Below, piece by piece: positions 1 through 7,973 of a DNA stretch of 30,667 nt (position 1 is the first letter of the stretch; each line of letters begins with the position of its first letter). Origin of the DNA: an uncultured Collinsella sp. (GTDB lineage Bacteria > Actinomycetota > Coriobacteriia > Coriobacteriales > Coriobacteriaceae); the NCBI GenBank assembly GCA_902479075.1, contig CABSNK010000022.1, forward strand, positions 1-30,667, given 5' to 3'. The translations under genes were made by a program, and so were the position numbers. The notes below the pieces were generated by a model, which saw only the letters and a program-made list of their open reading frames with translations, was not told the DNA's origin and searched no databases.

Positions 1-245
1 TATGAAATTCAGCGGCTTTGCATGTGCGAGATATTGAGCCCATGCAGGTCAATACAGTCGTTTTTGAAAAGTAAACGGAAGGAATTGGAGCCGAGTGGGC
101 GTATTCGATATTGAATTTTGGGCGTTCAGCGTCTTTCTTTTATAGAAAAGATAAGTAATCGAAAGGTGTTTTCTTACTCAAAAAGAAAATGAACGAAAAT
201 AGACTCAACACAATTCCTACAAATTTAGCCGAGAATGGAGCAAAC
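1..245. other. Leader region upstream of the first DeoR-family gene
   Basis: I see no credible gene in this stretch, which is richer in A and T than its surroundings. Two short inverted repeats lie close to the downstream gene: TCTTTT-atag-AAAAGA (136-151) and TTTTCTT-7 nt-AAGAAAA (169-189). They could be autoregulatory operators, since DeoR-family repressors often control themselves, but such AT-rich repeats arise easily by chance. The left window edge cuts off whatever lies upstream. Confidence 0.4.
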
Positions 246-1049
246 ATGGCCCACGCAACAACCCGAGCTTTCGCCGATGAGCGTCGTTCCGCCATCATGG
301 AGATGCTCGAGCATAACGCCTCGGTGCAAGTGGCAGAAATCGCCCAGACCTTTGGCGTGTCCTCCGTTACCGCCCGCGCCGACCTGGACGCGCTCGCCGA
401 GTCCGGCAAGTTGCGCCGCACGCATGGTGGCGCCGTGTCTCTCCAGAAGCGACTGACCGTATCCACCCAGGATCGCCGCATCAACGTCAATGTCGCCGCC
501 AAGCAGGCCATCGCGCAAAGCGCCATCGAGCTCGTCGGCAATGGCGACACGCTGCTTGTCGACTCGGGCACCACGGCGCTCGAGTTCGTCCGGCTCCTCG
601 ATCAGCGCGACGGCATCACCGTCATCACGGCCGACATTACCATCGCCGATTACATCGACGAGAGCATGCCCTCGGTCGATGTCGTCATGCTGGGTGGGGC
701 ACTGCGCAAAGGTCATCGCTATCTGTACGGTCCACTTACCATGCAGGCGCTCCAAATGGTCCACGCCGACCTTGCCGTCATGTGCCCCGGCGCTTTTGTC
801 CCCCGCTGCGGCTTTACGACCGACTTTCCGCAGATGGCCGAGACCAAAACGGCTATGATCGCCGCAGCCCATCAAAGCGTCGCCCTCATGGACGCCAGCA
901 AGGTTAACGAACGCGGCATGTACCGCTTTGCCGAGCTGGCAGATGTCGACACCATCGTGATGGACCGTGACCCCGATCATGCCGTCGCCACCTCAATCGC
1001 CGAGATCGTCGGCGACGCCCGCCCAAATCTCCTCATCGCTGGCGCTTAA
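246..1049 (+). CDS. DeoR-family transcriptional regulator
   Basis: A 267-residue DeoR/GlpR-type regulator. Residues about 12-65 form the N-terminal winged helix-turn-helix (AEIAQTFGVSSVTARADLDALAESG is the core, ending in the family's HGGA wing motif). The rest is the sugar-phosphate sensing domain, with the DSGTTALEF phosphate-binding loop, an LGGALRKGHRYLYGP segment and a KTAMIAAA helix. An in-frame ATG exists at 189, but I chose 246 because GGAG lies five bases upstream and the protein then begins just before the helix-turn-helix as in relatives. The usual TIRRDL recognition helix is TARADL here. The target and ligand are unknown: the neighbour is a convergent flavodiiron gene, and nothing to the left is visible. 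Confidence 0.9.
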   Translation: MAHATTRAFADERRSAIMEMLEHNASVQVAEIAQTFGVSSVTARADLDALAESGKLRRTHGGAVSLQKRLTVSTQDRRINVNVAAKQAIAQSAIELVGNGDTLLVDSGTTALEFVRLLDQRDGITVITADITIADYIDESMPSVDVVMLGGALRKGHRYLYGPLTMQALQMVHADLAVMCPGAFVPRCGFTTDFPQMAETKTAMIAAAHQSVALMDASKVNERGMYRFAELADVDTIVMDRDPDHAVATSIAEIVGDARPNLLIAGA

Positions 1050-1054
1050 ACAAA

Positions 1055-1097
1055 AACCACCACAAAGGTGCCTGTCCCCTTTGTGGTGGTTGAGCGT
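1055..1097 (-). terminator. Intrinsic terminator between convergent genes
   Basis: A 14-bp perfect inverted repeat (1055-1068 with 1078-1091, arms AACCACCACAAAGG) separates the ends of the DeoR gene and the flavodiiron gene. Read on the minus strand it is followed by a T-rich tract (GGTTTTTGTTT), so it terminates the flavodiiron transcript well. On the plus strand the T run is poor, though the stem may still block readthrough. Confidence 0.75.
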
Positions 1098-1113
1098 TAA
1101 AAGCGAAATATCG

Positions 1114-2274
1114 CTACTTGGAAAGCTCGTCGGCGAGGGCCTCGATCTGGGCGCGCGATGCGTCGTTGAGCGAACCCATGACGGTCACTTTGTTCTGCGT
1201 CAGGGCGATGTCCTTCATGCCCTCGAGCTCCTTGGTCATAACCTTGGCAGCGGCAGGCGCCCAGGAACCGGCCTCGACGAGCGCAACCGTACGGTTCTGA
1301 TAGGCGTGCTCGGCAAGCGTATGGATAAAGGTGCTCATGAACGGGAAGATCTCGCCCTGATAGGTGATGGAGGCGAGCACCAGGCGGTCGTAGCGGAACG
1401 CGTCCTCAACGGCCTCAGCCATATCATCGCGAGCCAGGTCAAAGACGGAAACCTTCTGGCCGCGGGCCTCGAGCGCAGATGCGAGCTCTTCAACGGCAGC
1501 CTTCAGATGCCCATACACACTCGCATAGGCAATCGTGATGCCCTCGTCCTCGGGCTGATAGCTCGACCAGGTGTTGTAGGTGTCGAGGTAATAGCCCAGG
1601 TTCTCGGTCAGCACGGGACCGTGAAGCGGGCAAATGATCTGGATGTCCAGATCGGCGGCCTTCTTGAGCACGGCCTGCACAAACTTGCCGAACTTTCCCA
1701 CGATGCCAAAGTAGTAGCGGCGAGCCTCGCAGGCCCAGCCCTCGGGATCCTCGATGTCGTTGGCGCCAAACTTGCCAAAGCCGTCGGCGCTAAAGAGCAC
1801 CTTGTCGGTGGACTCGTAGGAGAAGAGCACCTCGGGCCAGTGCACGTTGGGGGCGCCGACAAACGTCAGGCTGTGGCCGCCCAGGTCGAGCACGTCGCCA
1901 TCTTTGACGACCATCTTGCGCTCGGGGAAGTCGGTGCCAAAGTAGTTGACCATCATGCGGAAAGCACCCACGCTGGCCACAATCTGCGCCTGGGGATAGC
2001 GCTCCATAAAGGCGGCGATACCGGCGGAGTGATCGGGCTCCATGTGATGGACAACCAGGTAGTCGGGCGTACGGCCATCGAGCACGGCCTCGAGGTTGCC
2101 GAGCCACTCGTCGACAAAGCCAGCGTCAACCGAATCGGCGACAGCGATTTTATCGCCCAAGATAACGTAGCTGTTATATGCCATACCATTCTCGGACACA
2201 TCGTACTGGCCCTCGAACAGGTCAATGTCGTGATCGTTGACGCCAATGTAGCGGATATCCTTGGTGATCTCCAT
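1114..2274 (-). CDS. Flavodiiron protein (A-type flavoprotein, oxygen/NO reductase)
   Basis: A 386-residue cytoplasmic flavodiiron protein that reduces O2 to water and/or NO to N2O in anaerobes. Residues about 1-245 are the metallo-beta-lactamase-like domain with a full diiron ligand set: H77-x-E79-x-D81-H82 (HMEPDH), H145, D164 and H218. From about 247 a flavodoxin domain starts with the FMN-phosphate loop TIAYASVYGH. There is no C-terminal rubredoxin or flavin reductase domain, so it is the minimal class A form and needs a separate electron donor. The start at 2274 has an AGGAGG nine bases upstream, whereas the longer reading from 2316 has no ribosome site and adds non-conserved residues. 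Role by family knowledge; substrate preference cannot be read from sequence. Confidence 0.95.
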   Translation of the reverse strand: MEITKDIRYIGVNDHDIDLFEGQYDVSENGMAYNSYVILGDKIAVADSVDAGFVDEWLGNLEAVLDGRTPDYLVVHHMEPDHSAGIAAFMERYPQAQIVASVGAFRMMVNYFGTDFPERKMVVKDGDVLDLGGHSLTFVGAPNVHWPEVLFSYESTDKVLFSADGFGKFGANDIEDPEGWACEARRYYFGIVGKFGKFVQAVLKKAADLDIQIICPLHGPVLTENLGYYLDTYNTWSSYQPEDEGITIAYASVYGHLKAAVEELASALEARGQKVSVFDLARDDMAEAVEDAFRYDRLVLASITYQGEIFPFMSTFIHTLAEHAYQNRTVALVEAGSWAPAAAKVMTKELEGMKDIALTQNKVTVMGSLNDASRAQIEALADELSK

Positions 2275-2290
2275 CAGGCAAAGCCTCCTA

Positions 2291-2317
2291 GATAGACAAA
2301 AGAACCCGTCTATCATA
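2291..2317 (-). promoter_or_regulatory. Inverted repeat in the flavodiiron gene leader
   Basis: A perfect 7-bp inverted repeat GATAGAC-10 nt-GTCTATC (2291-2297 and 2308-2314) lies 17 bp upstream of the start codon and just outside the AGGAGG. It overlaps a possible -10 box (TATGAT on the minus strand, 2312-2317). It could be an operator or a leader hairpin. No matching -35 box is clear. Confidence 0.35.
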
Positions 2318-2403
2318 GCACTCGCCCTCGTAGCTACGGCTATCTGCCAGCATCCTTACCGATTGTTATTGATGCGGAATATACCGCTTTTGACCTGCAA
2401 AAA

Positions 2404-3435
2404 CTATACGCGAGGCTCTGCCGTGGTGTGCCGAACGATGAGCTTGCCCGGAATACGAATGGCAACAGTCTTGCCCGTTGCCCCCGCCTTGGGAACCGCG
2501 TGCTCGAATACCTCGCGTCCGCGCTGATGTAGATCGAATCGCACGGTCGTGAGCTCGTTATGCGCGACAAAGTCGTCGAGCGAGTCATCGACGCCCACCA
2601 CGCTCACGTCCTCGGGCACACGCAATCCGCTGTCGCGCAACGCAGCGATCGCACCGTTTGCCATCTGGTCATTTGCCGCGTAAATCGCCGTCATGGTGCG
2701 GTCGTGCTCAGCCAGATATCTGCCGGCTTCGTAACCGCTGTTGGCAGACCAGTCGCCCTCGAGCGGTTCAGCCGGCTCGATGTGCTTACGCTCGAGCGCA
2801 TCCTGCCAGCCAGCGCGACGAAATTGCTCGTCGACCGAGAACGACGGGCCGCCAATATAGCGAATTTGCTCGTGCCCCAGCTCAAACAGGTGATCCATAA
2901 GCAATAGCGAGCAGCCGTAATGGTCGGAATCGACCGTGGTCACGCGCGGATGCGCGTACATGGTAACGATGACCGTGCCAATGCCCGGCAGTGGATCAAA
3001 CGTCTCAAAATCGGGCGCCATGCGACTCATGCCGATAATGATGCCGTCCACAGGCAGCGCGGCCATACGACGCGTGGCCTCGGCGAGCGAAAACTCCTCG
3101 GTCTTGGACATCTCGACCAGCGTGATGGCGCAATTATGCTCGCGAGCAGCGCTGGCGATGCCATCGATCATTGAGAGGTTGCCAAACTTGGTAACATCGT
3201 TGACGCACAGGCCGACCGAATGGTAACGGCCGTCACGCAGCGAGCGACCGGCATAACTCGGACGAAAGCCGAGCTTTTGCATAGCGGCCTGTACGCGCTG
3301 GCGCGTCTGCTCGTTAACGTTAGGCAAGCCGTTGGCGACACGCGAAACCGTCTGCTGCGAAACGCCGGCAGCGCGGGCGACGTCGGCCATGGAGACCGGA
3401 CGCGAACTGGTATCGTTGGACGGGCGCCTTGCCAC
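2404..3435 (-). CDS. LacI-family repressor, likely of galKT
   Basis: A 343-residue LacI/GalR-family regulator. The helix-turn-helix is at residues 16-37 (MADVARAAGVSQQTVSRVAN), with recognition residues Q27 and Q28 at the positions of LacI Tyr17/Gln18 and R32 at that of Arg22. A hinge follows (FRPSYAGRSL), then a periplasmic-binding-protein-like sensor domain with the conserved VVGVDDSLDDF segment. It starts with GTG at 3435, preceded by AAGGTGAT, and reads away from galK. Three operators lie in the shared intergenic region, so it most likely represses galKT and itself. The inducer is probably galactose or a derivative (inference). It is paralogous to the three other LacI proteins in the window. 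Confidence 0.92.
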   Translation of the reverse strand: MARRPSNDTSSRPVSMADVARAAGVSQQTVSRVANGLPNVNEQTRQRVQAAMQKLGFRPSYAGRSLRDGRYHSVGLCVNDVTKFGNLSMIDGIASAAREHNCAITLVEMSKTEEFSLAEATRRMAALPVDGIIIGMSRMAPDFETFDPLPGIGTVIVTMYAHPRVTTVDSDHYGCSLLLMDHLFELGHEQIRYIGGPSFSVDEQFRRAGWQDALERKHIEPAEPLEGDWSANSGYEAGRYLAEHDRTMTAIYAANDQMANGAIAALRDSGLRVPEDVSVVGVDDSLDDFVAHNELTTVRFDLHQRGREVFEHAVPKAGATGKTVAIRIPGKLIVRHTTAEPRV

Positions 3436-3527
3436 AGGATCACCTTCACCCTTGCGAGATCTGAATAGCGTGAATGCCGGCCCGGGCAGGAGTTTAGCCC
3501 GCGCAGAGGCCCGCTATCGTCGGACGC

Positions 3528-3543
3528 ATGTTAACGTACTCTA
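3528..3543. promoter_or_regulatory. gal operator A (LacI type)
   Basis: ATGTTAACGTACTCTA, centred on CG, is a degenerate copy of the two better gal sites. It lies 93 bp upstream of the divergent LacI gene and 115-123 bp from gal operator B, a spacing compatible with repression looping. Confidence 0.55.
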
Positions 3544-3590
3544 CTTTTTCAATCCGCATCTCTTCTGCTTTATAAGTCCATACGACAATA

Positions 3591-3600
3591 CCGTTCACGG
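3591..3600. promoter_or_regulatory. Shared CCGTTCACGG motif, gal region
   Basis: CCGTTCACGG is the gal member of a motif also found at 9163, 11260, 12449, 17408 and 22412. It lies 60 bp before gal operator B. Its CCGT-TC-ACGG symmetry fits a dimeric regulator, perhaps a global activator. Function is inferred from position only. Confidence 0.4.
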
Positions 3601-3650
3601 CTGAATTTCTACCGATTACCAGATTCTCAAAAAGTGACAAGAGTTGTGTT

Positions 3651-3666
3651 ATGAGTACGTTAACAT
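3651..3666. promoter_or_regulatory. gal operator B (LacI type)
   Basis: ATGAGTACGTTAACAT has half-sites ATGAGTA and ATGTTAA around a CG centre, the usual layout of LacI-family operators. Its centre lies 64 bp from that of operator C, roughly six helical turns. Confidence 0.7.
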
Positions 3667-3714
3667 AGCCCGTAACGTGCGGTATCGTGAACACTTGGTT
3701 CACGCCGCTTCAAG

Positions 3715-3730
3715 TTGTTAACGTACTCAT
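3715..3730. promoter_or_regulatory. gal operator C (LacI type)
   Basis: TTGTTAACGTACTCAT is the reverse complement of operator B with one base changed. It is 44 bp before the galK start, where bound repressor would block transcription. I found no convincing -35/-10 pair around it. Confidence 0.7.
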
Positions 3731-3773
3731 AACGACGCAAAACTCGCCCGTGCGCACCAAGGAAAGGACTCCT

Positions 3774-4979
3774 ATGACCACCCCCGACGAAAAGACATTC
3801 GCCACGCTCACCAAACTGTTTGAGGAGGAGTTTGGCCCCATCGGCGACCGCCAGGTGCTCTATGTGCACGCGCCCGGCCGTTCCGAGATCAGCGGCAACC
3901 ACACCGACCACGAGGGTGGCCACGTTATCGCCGGTTCGCTCGATGTCGCTGTCGACGGCATCGCCGTGGCAACCGACTCCAACAAGGTTCGCGTCGCCGA
4001 CGAGGGCTATCCTACGTTTGAGATCACGCTCGACACGCTGGATGTTCAGGAGTCCGAGAAGGGCACGTCCGCAAGCCTCGTCCGCGGCATGGCCCACGAA
4101 ATCGCTGCTCTTGGCGTTGAGCCCCACGGCTTCGACTTCGCCTTCACCTGCTCCGTCCCCTCGGGCGGCGGCCTTTCCAGCTCTGCCGCCGTCGAGGCCG
4201 CATACGGTCGTGCCATGGAAACCCTCTGGGGCGCACCCGCCATCGAGCCCGTCGCGCTCGCCCAAATGAGCCAGCGCACCGAGAACAACTATTACGGCAA
4301 GCCCTGCGGTCTGATGGACCAGGCCGCCGTTTGCTTGGGCGGCCTCGCCTACATGGACTTTGAGGATCAGGCCCAGCCCAAGACCCAGAAGCTCGAGCTC
4401 AACTTTGAGGATCACGGTTACGCGCTCGTGCTCGTTAAGGTCGGTGCCGATCACGTGGCAGCCACCGACGACTACGCCGCCGTTCCGCGCGAGATGCAGG
4501 ACGTCGCCGCCGAGTTTGGCAAGGAACGCCTGTGCGAGGTCGATGTTGCCGACTTTGACGCCAAGCTCCCCGAGCTGCGCGCCAAGCTGGGCGACCGCGC
4601 CTGCCTGCGCGCCGTTCACTACTGGTACGAGAACGGCCTGGTCGATAAGCGCTGGGCGGCCCTGAACGCCGGCGACATCGACCAGTTCCTGGTCCTGACG
4701 CGCGAGTCCGGCGCCAGCTCTGCCATGTACCTACAGAATGTCGTTGCCAAGCTGGGCTCCGAGCAGCCCTCGATGTATGCCCTGGCACTGGCCGAGCACG
4801 TGCTCGACGGCCGTGGCGCCGTCCGTATCCACGGTGGCGGCTTTGGTGGCACCATCCAGGCCTTCGTGCCGCTCGACCTGGTCGACACCTTTATCACCAA
4901 GATGAACGGCTGGCTAGGCGAGGGCTCTGCCCGCCACTACGCAATTTCTGACAAGGGGGCTTACGCGGCATGGCTGTAA
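3774..4979 (+). CDS. galK: Galactokinase
   Basis: A 401-residue GHMP-family kinase that phosphorylates alpha-D-galactose to galactose-1-phosphate with ATP, the first committed Leloir step. Three family motifs are visible: the sugar-binding motif at residues 35-49 (GRSEISGNHTDHEGG, the variant found in clostridial and coriobacterial enzymes rather than GRVNLIGEHTDY), the ATP loop at 127-138 (SVPSGGGLSSSA) and the C-terminal motif HGGGFGGT at 353-360. I start it at 3774, where AAGGAAAGG precedes the ATG, not at 3687. The end overlaps galT by 10 bp, so the two are translationally coupled. LacI-type operators upstream suggest control by the divergent repressor. Confidence 0.96.
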   Translation: MTTPDEKTFATLTKLFEEEFGPIGDRQVLYVHAPGRSEISGNHTDHEGGHVIAGSLDVAVDGIAVATDSNKVRVADEGYPTFEITLDTLDVQESEKGTSASLVRGMAHEIAALGVEPHGFDFAFTCSVPSGGGLSSSAAVEAAYGRAMETLWGAPAIEPVALAQMSQRTENNYYGKPCGLMDQAAVCLGGLAYMDFEDQAQPKTQKLELNFEDHGYALVLVKVGADHVAATDDYAAVPREMQDVAAEFGKERLCEVDVADFDAKLPELRAKLGDRACLRAVHYWYENGLVDKRWAALNAGDIDQFLVLTRESGASSAMYLQNVVAKLGSEQPSMYALALAEHVLDGRGAVRIHGGGFGGTIQAFVPLDLVDTFITKMNGWLGEGSARHYAISDKGAYAAWL

Positions 4980-6598
4980 TGACCGACGTGCGCGAGGCCG
5001 CGCAGAACCTGATCGAATACGCTATCCACCGATCGATGATCGGACAGGACGACCGCATCTGGGCCTACAACACCATTCTGGAGTGCATCGGCGCCACGGG
5101 CCCCGCACTCGACATGGCCTGGGCGCTCAAGACCGAGAAGATTTCGCTCTTGCACCCCGATACACTCCCCAACTTTGACCTTGAAGGCACGCTTGCCGCG
5201 CTTTCCGAGGCTGCCGTTGCCAACGGCGCCGCCGAGGACACGGCATCGGGCCGCGATCGCATCGCCATGCGCATCATGGGCGTGCTGATGCCGAGGCCTT
5301 CGGTTGTAAACGAGGAGTTCAACGGACGTATGGGCGTCAACGAGCCCCGCGCCGCGACCGACTGGTTCTACGGCCTGTGCTGCGACGCCGGCTACGTGCG
5401 CCGTGCCGCCATCGCGCGCAACATCAAATGGAGCACCCCCACCAACTGGGGCGATCTTGAGATCACCATCAACCTGTCCAAGCCTGAGAAGGACCCGCGC
5501 GATATTGCCGCGGCCGGCGCCGCCAAAAACACGGGCGAGAAGTATCCCGCCTGCCAGCTCTGCATCGAAAACGAGGGCTATCCCGGACGCTCCGCTGCAG
5601 CCGACGGCGGCGCCCATCCCGCCCGCCAGAATCTGCGCGTTATCCCAATTAAGCTCGACGGCGAGCGCTGGGGCTTCCAGTACAGCCCGTATGCGTATTT
5701 TAACGAGCACTGCATTGCCATGAGCTCCGAGCATCGCCCGATGCACGTCGACCGCAAGGGGCTGACCTGCCTGCTCGATTTTGTGGACCTGTTCCCGCAC
5801 TACTTTATTGGCTCCAACGCCGACCTGCCCATCGTGGGCGGCTCGATTCTGTCGCATGACCACTTCCAGGGTGGCGCGCACGAGTTCCCCATGATGCATG
5901 CCACCGAGGTCTCGCAGTTTAGCGTGCCCGGCTTTGACCAAGTCAGCGGCACCGTGTTGCAGTGGCCGCTTTCGGTGCTGCGACTGCGCTCGCACGACCG
6001 CGCCCAGCTGCTCGACGCCGCCGAGAAGATTATCCTCGCCTGGCGCGAGTGGACCGATGAGTCGGTGGGCGTCATCGCGCACACAGCCGACGGCGTGGCG
6101 CACAACACCGTGACGCCCGTCATCCGCCGCGTCGACTCGCGCGGCAATGCCGGCGGCGAAGTCTACGAGGCCTACCTGGCGCTTCGCTGCAACATCACGA
6201 CTGACGAGCATCCGCTGGGCGTATTCCACCCGCATGCCGAGTATCACCATATTAAAAAGGAGAACATCGGCCTGATCGAGGTCATGGGCCTGGCCATTTT
6301 GCCGCCACGCTTGGTTCCCGAGCTCGGCGCTGTCCGTGAGCATCTGCTGGCAGCCAAGGTCGATGCCAGCTACGATCTTGCCGGTGCGCTCGAGGTCGAT
6401 GATCTTTGTCGCAGCCATGCCGCGTGGGCCGAGGACGTCTTTGCTCGCCGCGCCGACGAGCTTACGGCCGACAACGCCATCGATATCCTGCACGAGGAGG
6501 TCGGCGTGGTGTTTGGCCACGTGCTCGACAACGCCGGCGTCTTTAAGTGGGACGAGGCGGGACGCGCCGCCCAGCAGCGCTTTATCGACTCACTGTAA
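4970..6598 (+). CDS. galT: UTP/UDP-glucose--hexose-1-phosphate uridylyltransferase, class II
   Basis: A 542-residue class II GalT, the second Leloir enzyme, which exchanges UMP between UDP-glucose and galactose-1-phosphate. The length and N-terminal region match the Firmicute-type family rather than the ~350-residue E. coli type. The histidine-triad-like active site is SH296-D-H298-F-Q300 (HDHFQGG), with H298 the likely uridylylated residue. The ATG at 4970 lies inside the end of galK, ten bases after AGGGGG. A second ATG at 4979 is possible but too far from that site. It is cotranscribed with galK, followed by a strong terminator. No galE is seen, so epimerase must be encoded elsewhere. Confidence 0.95.
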   Translation: MAVMTDVREAAQNLIEYAIHRSMIGQDDRIWAYNTILECIGATGPALDMAWALKTEKISLLHPDTLPNFDLEGTLAALSEAAVANGAAEDTASGRDRIAMRIMGVLMPRPSVVNEEFNGRMGVNEPRAATDWFYGLCCDAGYVRRAAIARNIKWSTPTNWGDLEITINLSKPEKDPRDIAAAGAAKNTGEKYPACQLCIENEGYPGRSAAADGGAHPARQNLRVIPIKLDGERWGFQYSPYAYFNEHCIAMSSEHRPMHVDRKGLTCLLDFVDLFPHYFIGSNADLPIVGGSILSHDHFQGGAHEFPMMHATEVSQFSVPGFDQVSGTVLQWPLSVLRLRSHDRAQLLDAAEKIILAWREWTDESVGVIAHTADGVAHNTVTPVIRRVDSRGNAGGEVYEAYLALRCNITTDEHPLGVFHPHAEYHHIKKENIGLIEVMGLAILPPRLVPELGAVREHLLAAKVDASYDLAGALEVDDLCRSHAAWAEDVFARRADELTADNAIDILHEEVGVVFGHVLDNAGVFKWDEAGRAAQQRFIDSL

Positions 6599-6629
6599 TG
6601 ATCCCTTGGGGACGGAGGAAAACGGATCA
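6599..6629 (-). repeat. 31-bp repeat directly after galT (copy 1)
   Basis: A 31-bp sequence beginning TGATCCCTTGGGGACGG starts at the base after the galT stop codon. Its exact reverse complement is at 29923-29953, and a copy with five differences is at 10620-10650. The ends are the inverted GATCC/GGATC. Here it lacks the 25-bp inverted-repeat partner that precedes the other two copies. Confidence 0.7.
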
Positions 6630-6644
6630 CTTCGTCTTCAAGAC

Positions 6645-6686
6645 AACGGCGCCCGCCGGCAACATCGCCGACGGGCGCCGTTTTTG
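6645..6686 (+). terminator. Intrinsic terminator of galKT
   Basis: A GC-rich stem (AACGGCGCCCG at 6645-6655 with CGGGCGCCGTT at 6672-6682, plus an inner CGGC/GCCG extension) is followed by TTTTT. The galM terminator at 29655 has almost the same stem. Confidence 0.85.
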
Positions 6687-6696
6687 AGCGTAGTCA

Positions 6697-6740
6697 TTGG
6701 GGACGCTCTTAAACGACTAGTCAAACAAGAACGTCCCCAA
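6697..6740. repeat. 44-bp palindrome with TTGGGGACG ends
   Basis: The arms TTGGGGACGCTCTT (6697-6710) and AAGAACGTCCCCAA (6727-6740) match at 13 of 14 positions. They are arranged symmetrically about a central GACTAGTC (6715-6722). The AACGTCCCCAA end recurs at 10690-10700. Function unknown. Confidence 0.6.
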
Positions 6741-6752
6741 CAACTAATGGCT

Positions 6753-6818
6753 TGAGCGTGGAAAATCTCCCACTTTAAGCTCGTATGGGCACCAAAAGCG
6801 GGAGATTATCCACGCTCA
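6753..6818. repeat. 66-bp hairpin with 19-bp arms
   Basis: TGAGCGTGGAAAATCTCCC (6753-6771) and GGGAGATTATCCACGCTCA (6800-6818) are complementary at 18 of 19 positions with a 28-nt loop. It lies between the convergent ends of galT and lacC and has no T tract. It may be a dispersed intergenic repeat or a transcript-end stabiliser. Confidence 0.6.
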
Positions 6819-6839
6819 TTCTATTGGGAGTCGCAACCG

Positions 6840-7775
6840 CTACAACTCTACGACCTCAACGCTGTTGTAGATCTCGTCCCAGCGGTCCATGACCAGGTGG
6901 CCGGTCTTGGGATCCATGGCGTTGAGCTTGCCGCAGGTATTGGCGGTCTTGAGCACCGTGACGTCATCGGCACCAGCAGCAATGGCATGCGCAAAGCCGG
7001 CGATGGTCGAGTCGCCGGAACCCGTCGCGTTCACAGCCGCAATCGCGGGCGTCTTGGCGCGGAACGCGCGACCCTCATGGAAGCCCACCGAACCGGCAGC
7101 ACCCATCGAAACGACAACCCAGGGAATACCGGCAAAGCGTCCATCGGAGGCAAGCGCCTCGCGCAGGGCATCCACATCATCGGTCGTAAAGGACGTACCC
7201 AGCAGGCCGTTAATCTCGGTCAGGTTGGGCTTTACGAGCTCGGGCTTAGCGTCGGACTCCAGCGCGGCCTCCAGCGATGCACCCGAGGTGTCGAGCAGCA
7301 CCTTGGCGCCCGCCTCCTCGGCGATCTTGACGAGCTCGGCATAGTAGCCGGCATCGACGCCACGCGGCAGCGAGCCCGAAAGCGTCACGACGTCCGCCTT
7401 CGCTGCAAGCTCGGCGAACTTGGCCGTAAAGGCCTCGAGCTCGGCCGGGGCGATCTGCGGGCCGCTCTCCAGCAGCTCGGTCTGATTACCCTCGTGCAGA
7501 ATATTCAGGCAAATACGCGTCTCACCGGCGATGGGCACAAAGTCGTTCTTGACGCCGTCGGCATCCATAAGCTCGGCCATATAGGCACCCATGTGGCCGC
7601 CGAGCAGACCGGTCGCGAGCACATCGTCGCCCAACTGCAGCAGCACACGGCTCACGTTGAGGCCCTTGCCGCCAGCGGTCTTTTCGGGCGTCACACGGTT
7701 AACATCGTCGATGACCAGCTTGTCGAGCTGATAGCGCGTATCAATCGACGGGTTCATGGTAACGGTCAGAATCAT
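6840..7775 (-). CDS. lacC: Tagatose-6-phosphate kinase
   Basis: A 311-residue PfkB-family kinase that phosphorylates tagatose-6-phosphate to tagatose-1,6-bisphosphate. Visible motifs are the N-terminal MILTVTMNPSID start typical of LacC/FruK, GGKGLN at 35-40, SGSLPRG at 133-139 and the ATP/catalytic motif NATGSGDS with base D255. The C-terminal KTGHLVMDRWDEIYNSVEV resembles LacC more than FruK, and lacAB upstream supports that choice. CAGGAG lies five bases before the start. It is third in lacABC, 198 bp after lacB. The next pathway gene, the lacD aldolase, is absent from this window. Confidence 0.93.
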   Translation of the reverse strand: MILTVTMNPSIDTRYQLDKLVIDDVNRVTPEKTAGGKGLNVSRVLLQLGDDVLATGLLGGHMGAYMAELMDADGVKNDFVPIAGETRICLNILHEGNQTELLESGPQIAPAELEAFTAKFAELAAKADVVTLSGSLPRGVDAGYYAELVKIAEEAGAKVLLDTSGASLEAALESDAKPELVKPNLTEINGLLGTSFTTDDVDALREALASDGRFAGIPWVVVSMGAAGSVGFHEGRAFRAKTPAIAAVNATGSGDSTIAGFAHAIAAGADDVTVLKTANTCGKLNAMDPKTGHLVMDRWDEIYNSVEVVEL

Positions 7776-7973
7776 ATTGAACTCCTGTTTAGAAAACCGG
7801 CCCGCGCCCCATCACAGAAACGCGAGCCGTCAATTAAAAAGCTGCAGAATGCCCGGTACCGCCAAAACGAAGCACACAAGCTCAGCAAGCAAAAGTGTTA
7901 TCGGAGCAGCTCGCCCGCCAGATGGCTTCGCAGCGTCGACTGGTCTGGCGTTCGGTAGAACGCCGGAACCCCA
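7776..7973 (-). other. lacB-lacC intercistronic region with hairpin
   Basis: This 198-bp gap is long for an operon. It contains a 7-bp perfect stem GGCGTTC-ggta-GAACGCC (7947-7964) close after the lacB stop, without a T tract. That suggests transcript processing or partial termination rather than a full end. No other gene is evident. Confidence 0.4.

Noticed and set aside
967..2295. A 442-codon plus-strand frame opposite the flavodiiron gene.
   Set aside because: The minus-strand protein has the complete diiron ligand set; the plus frame has no recognisable domain and runs through the terminator hairpin.
4961..6520. A 519-codon minus-strand frame antisense to galT.
   Set aside because: Same composition artefact; galT has all its family motifs on the plus strand.
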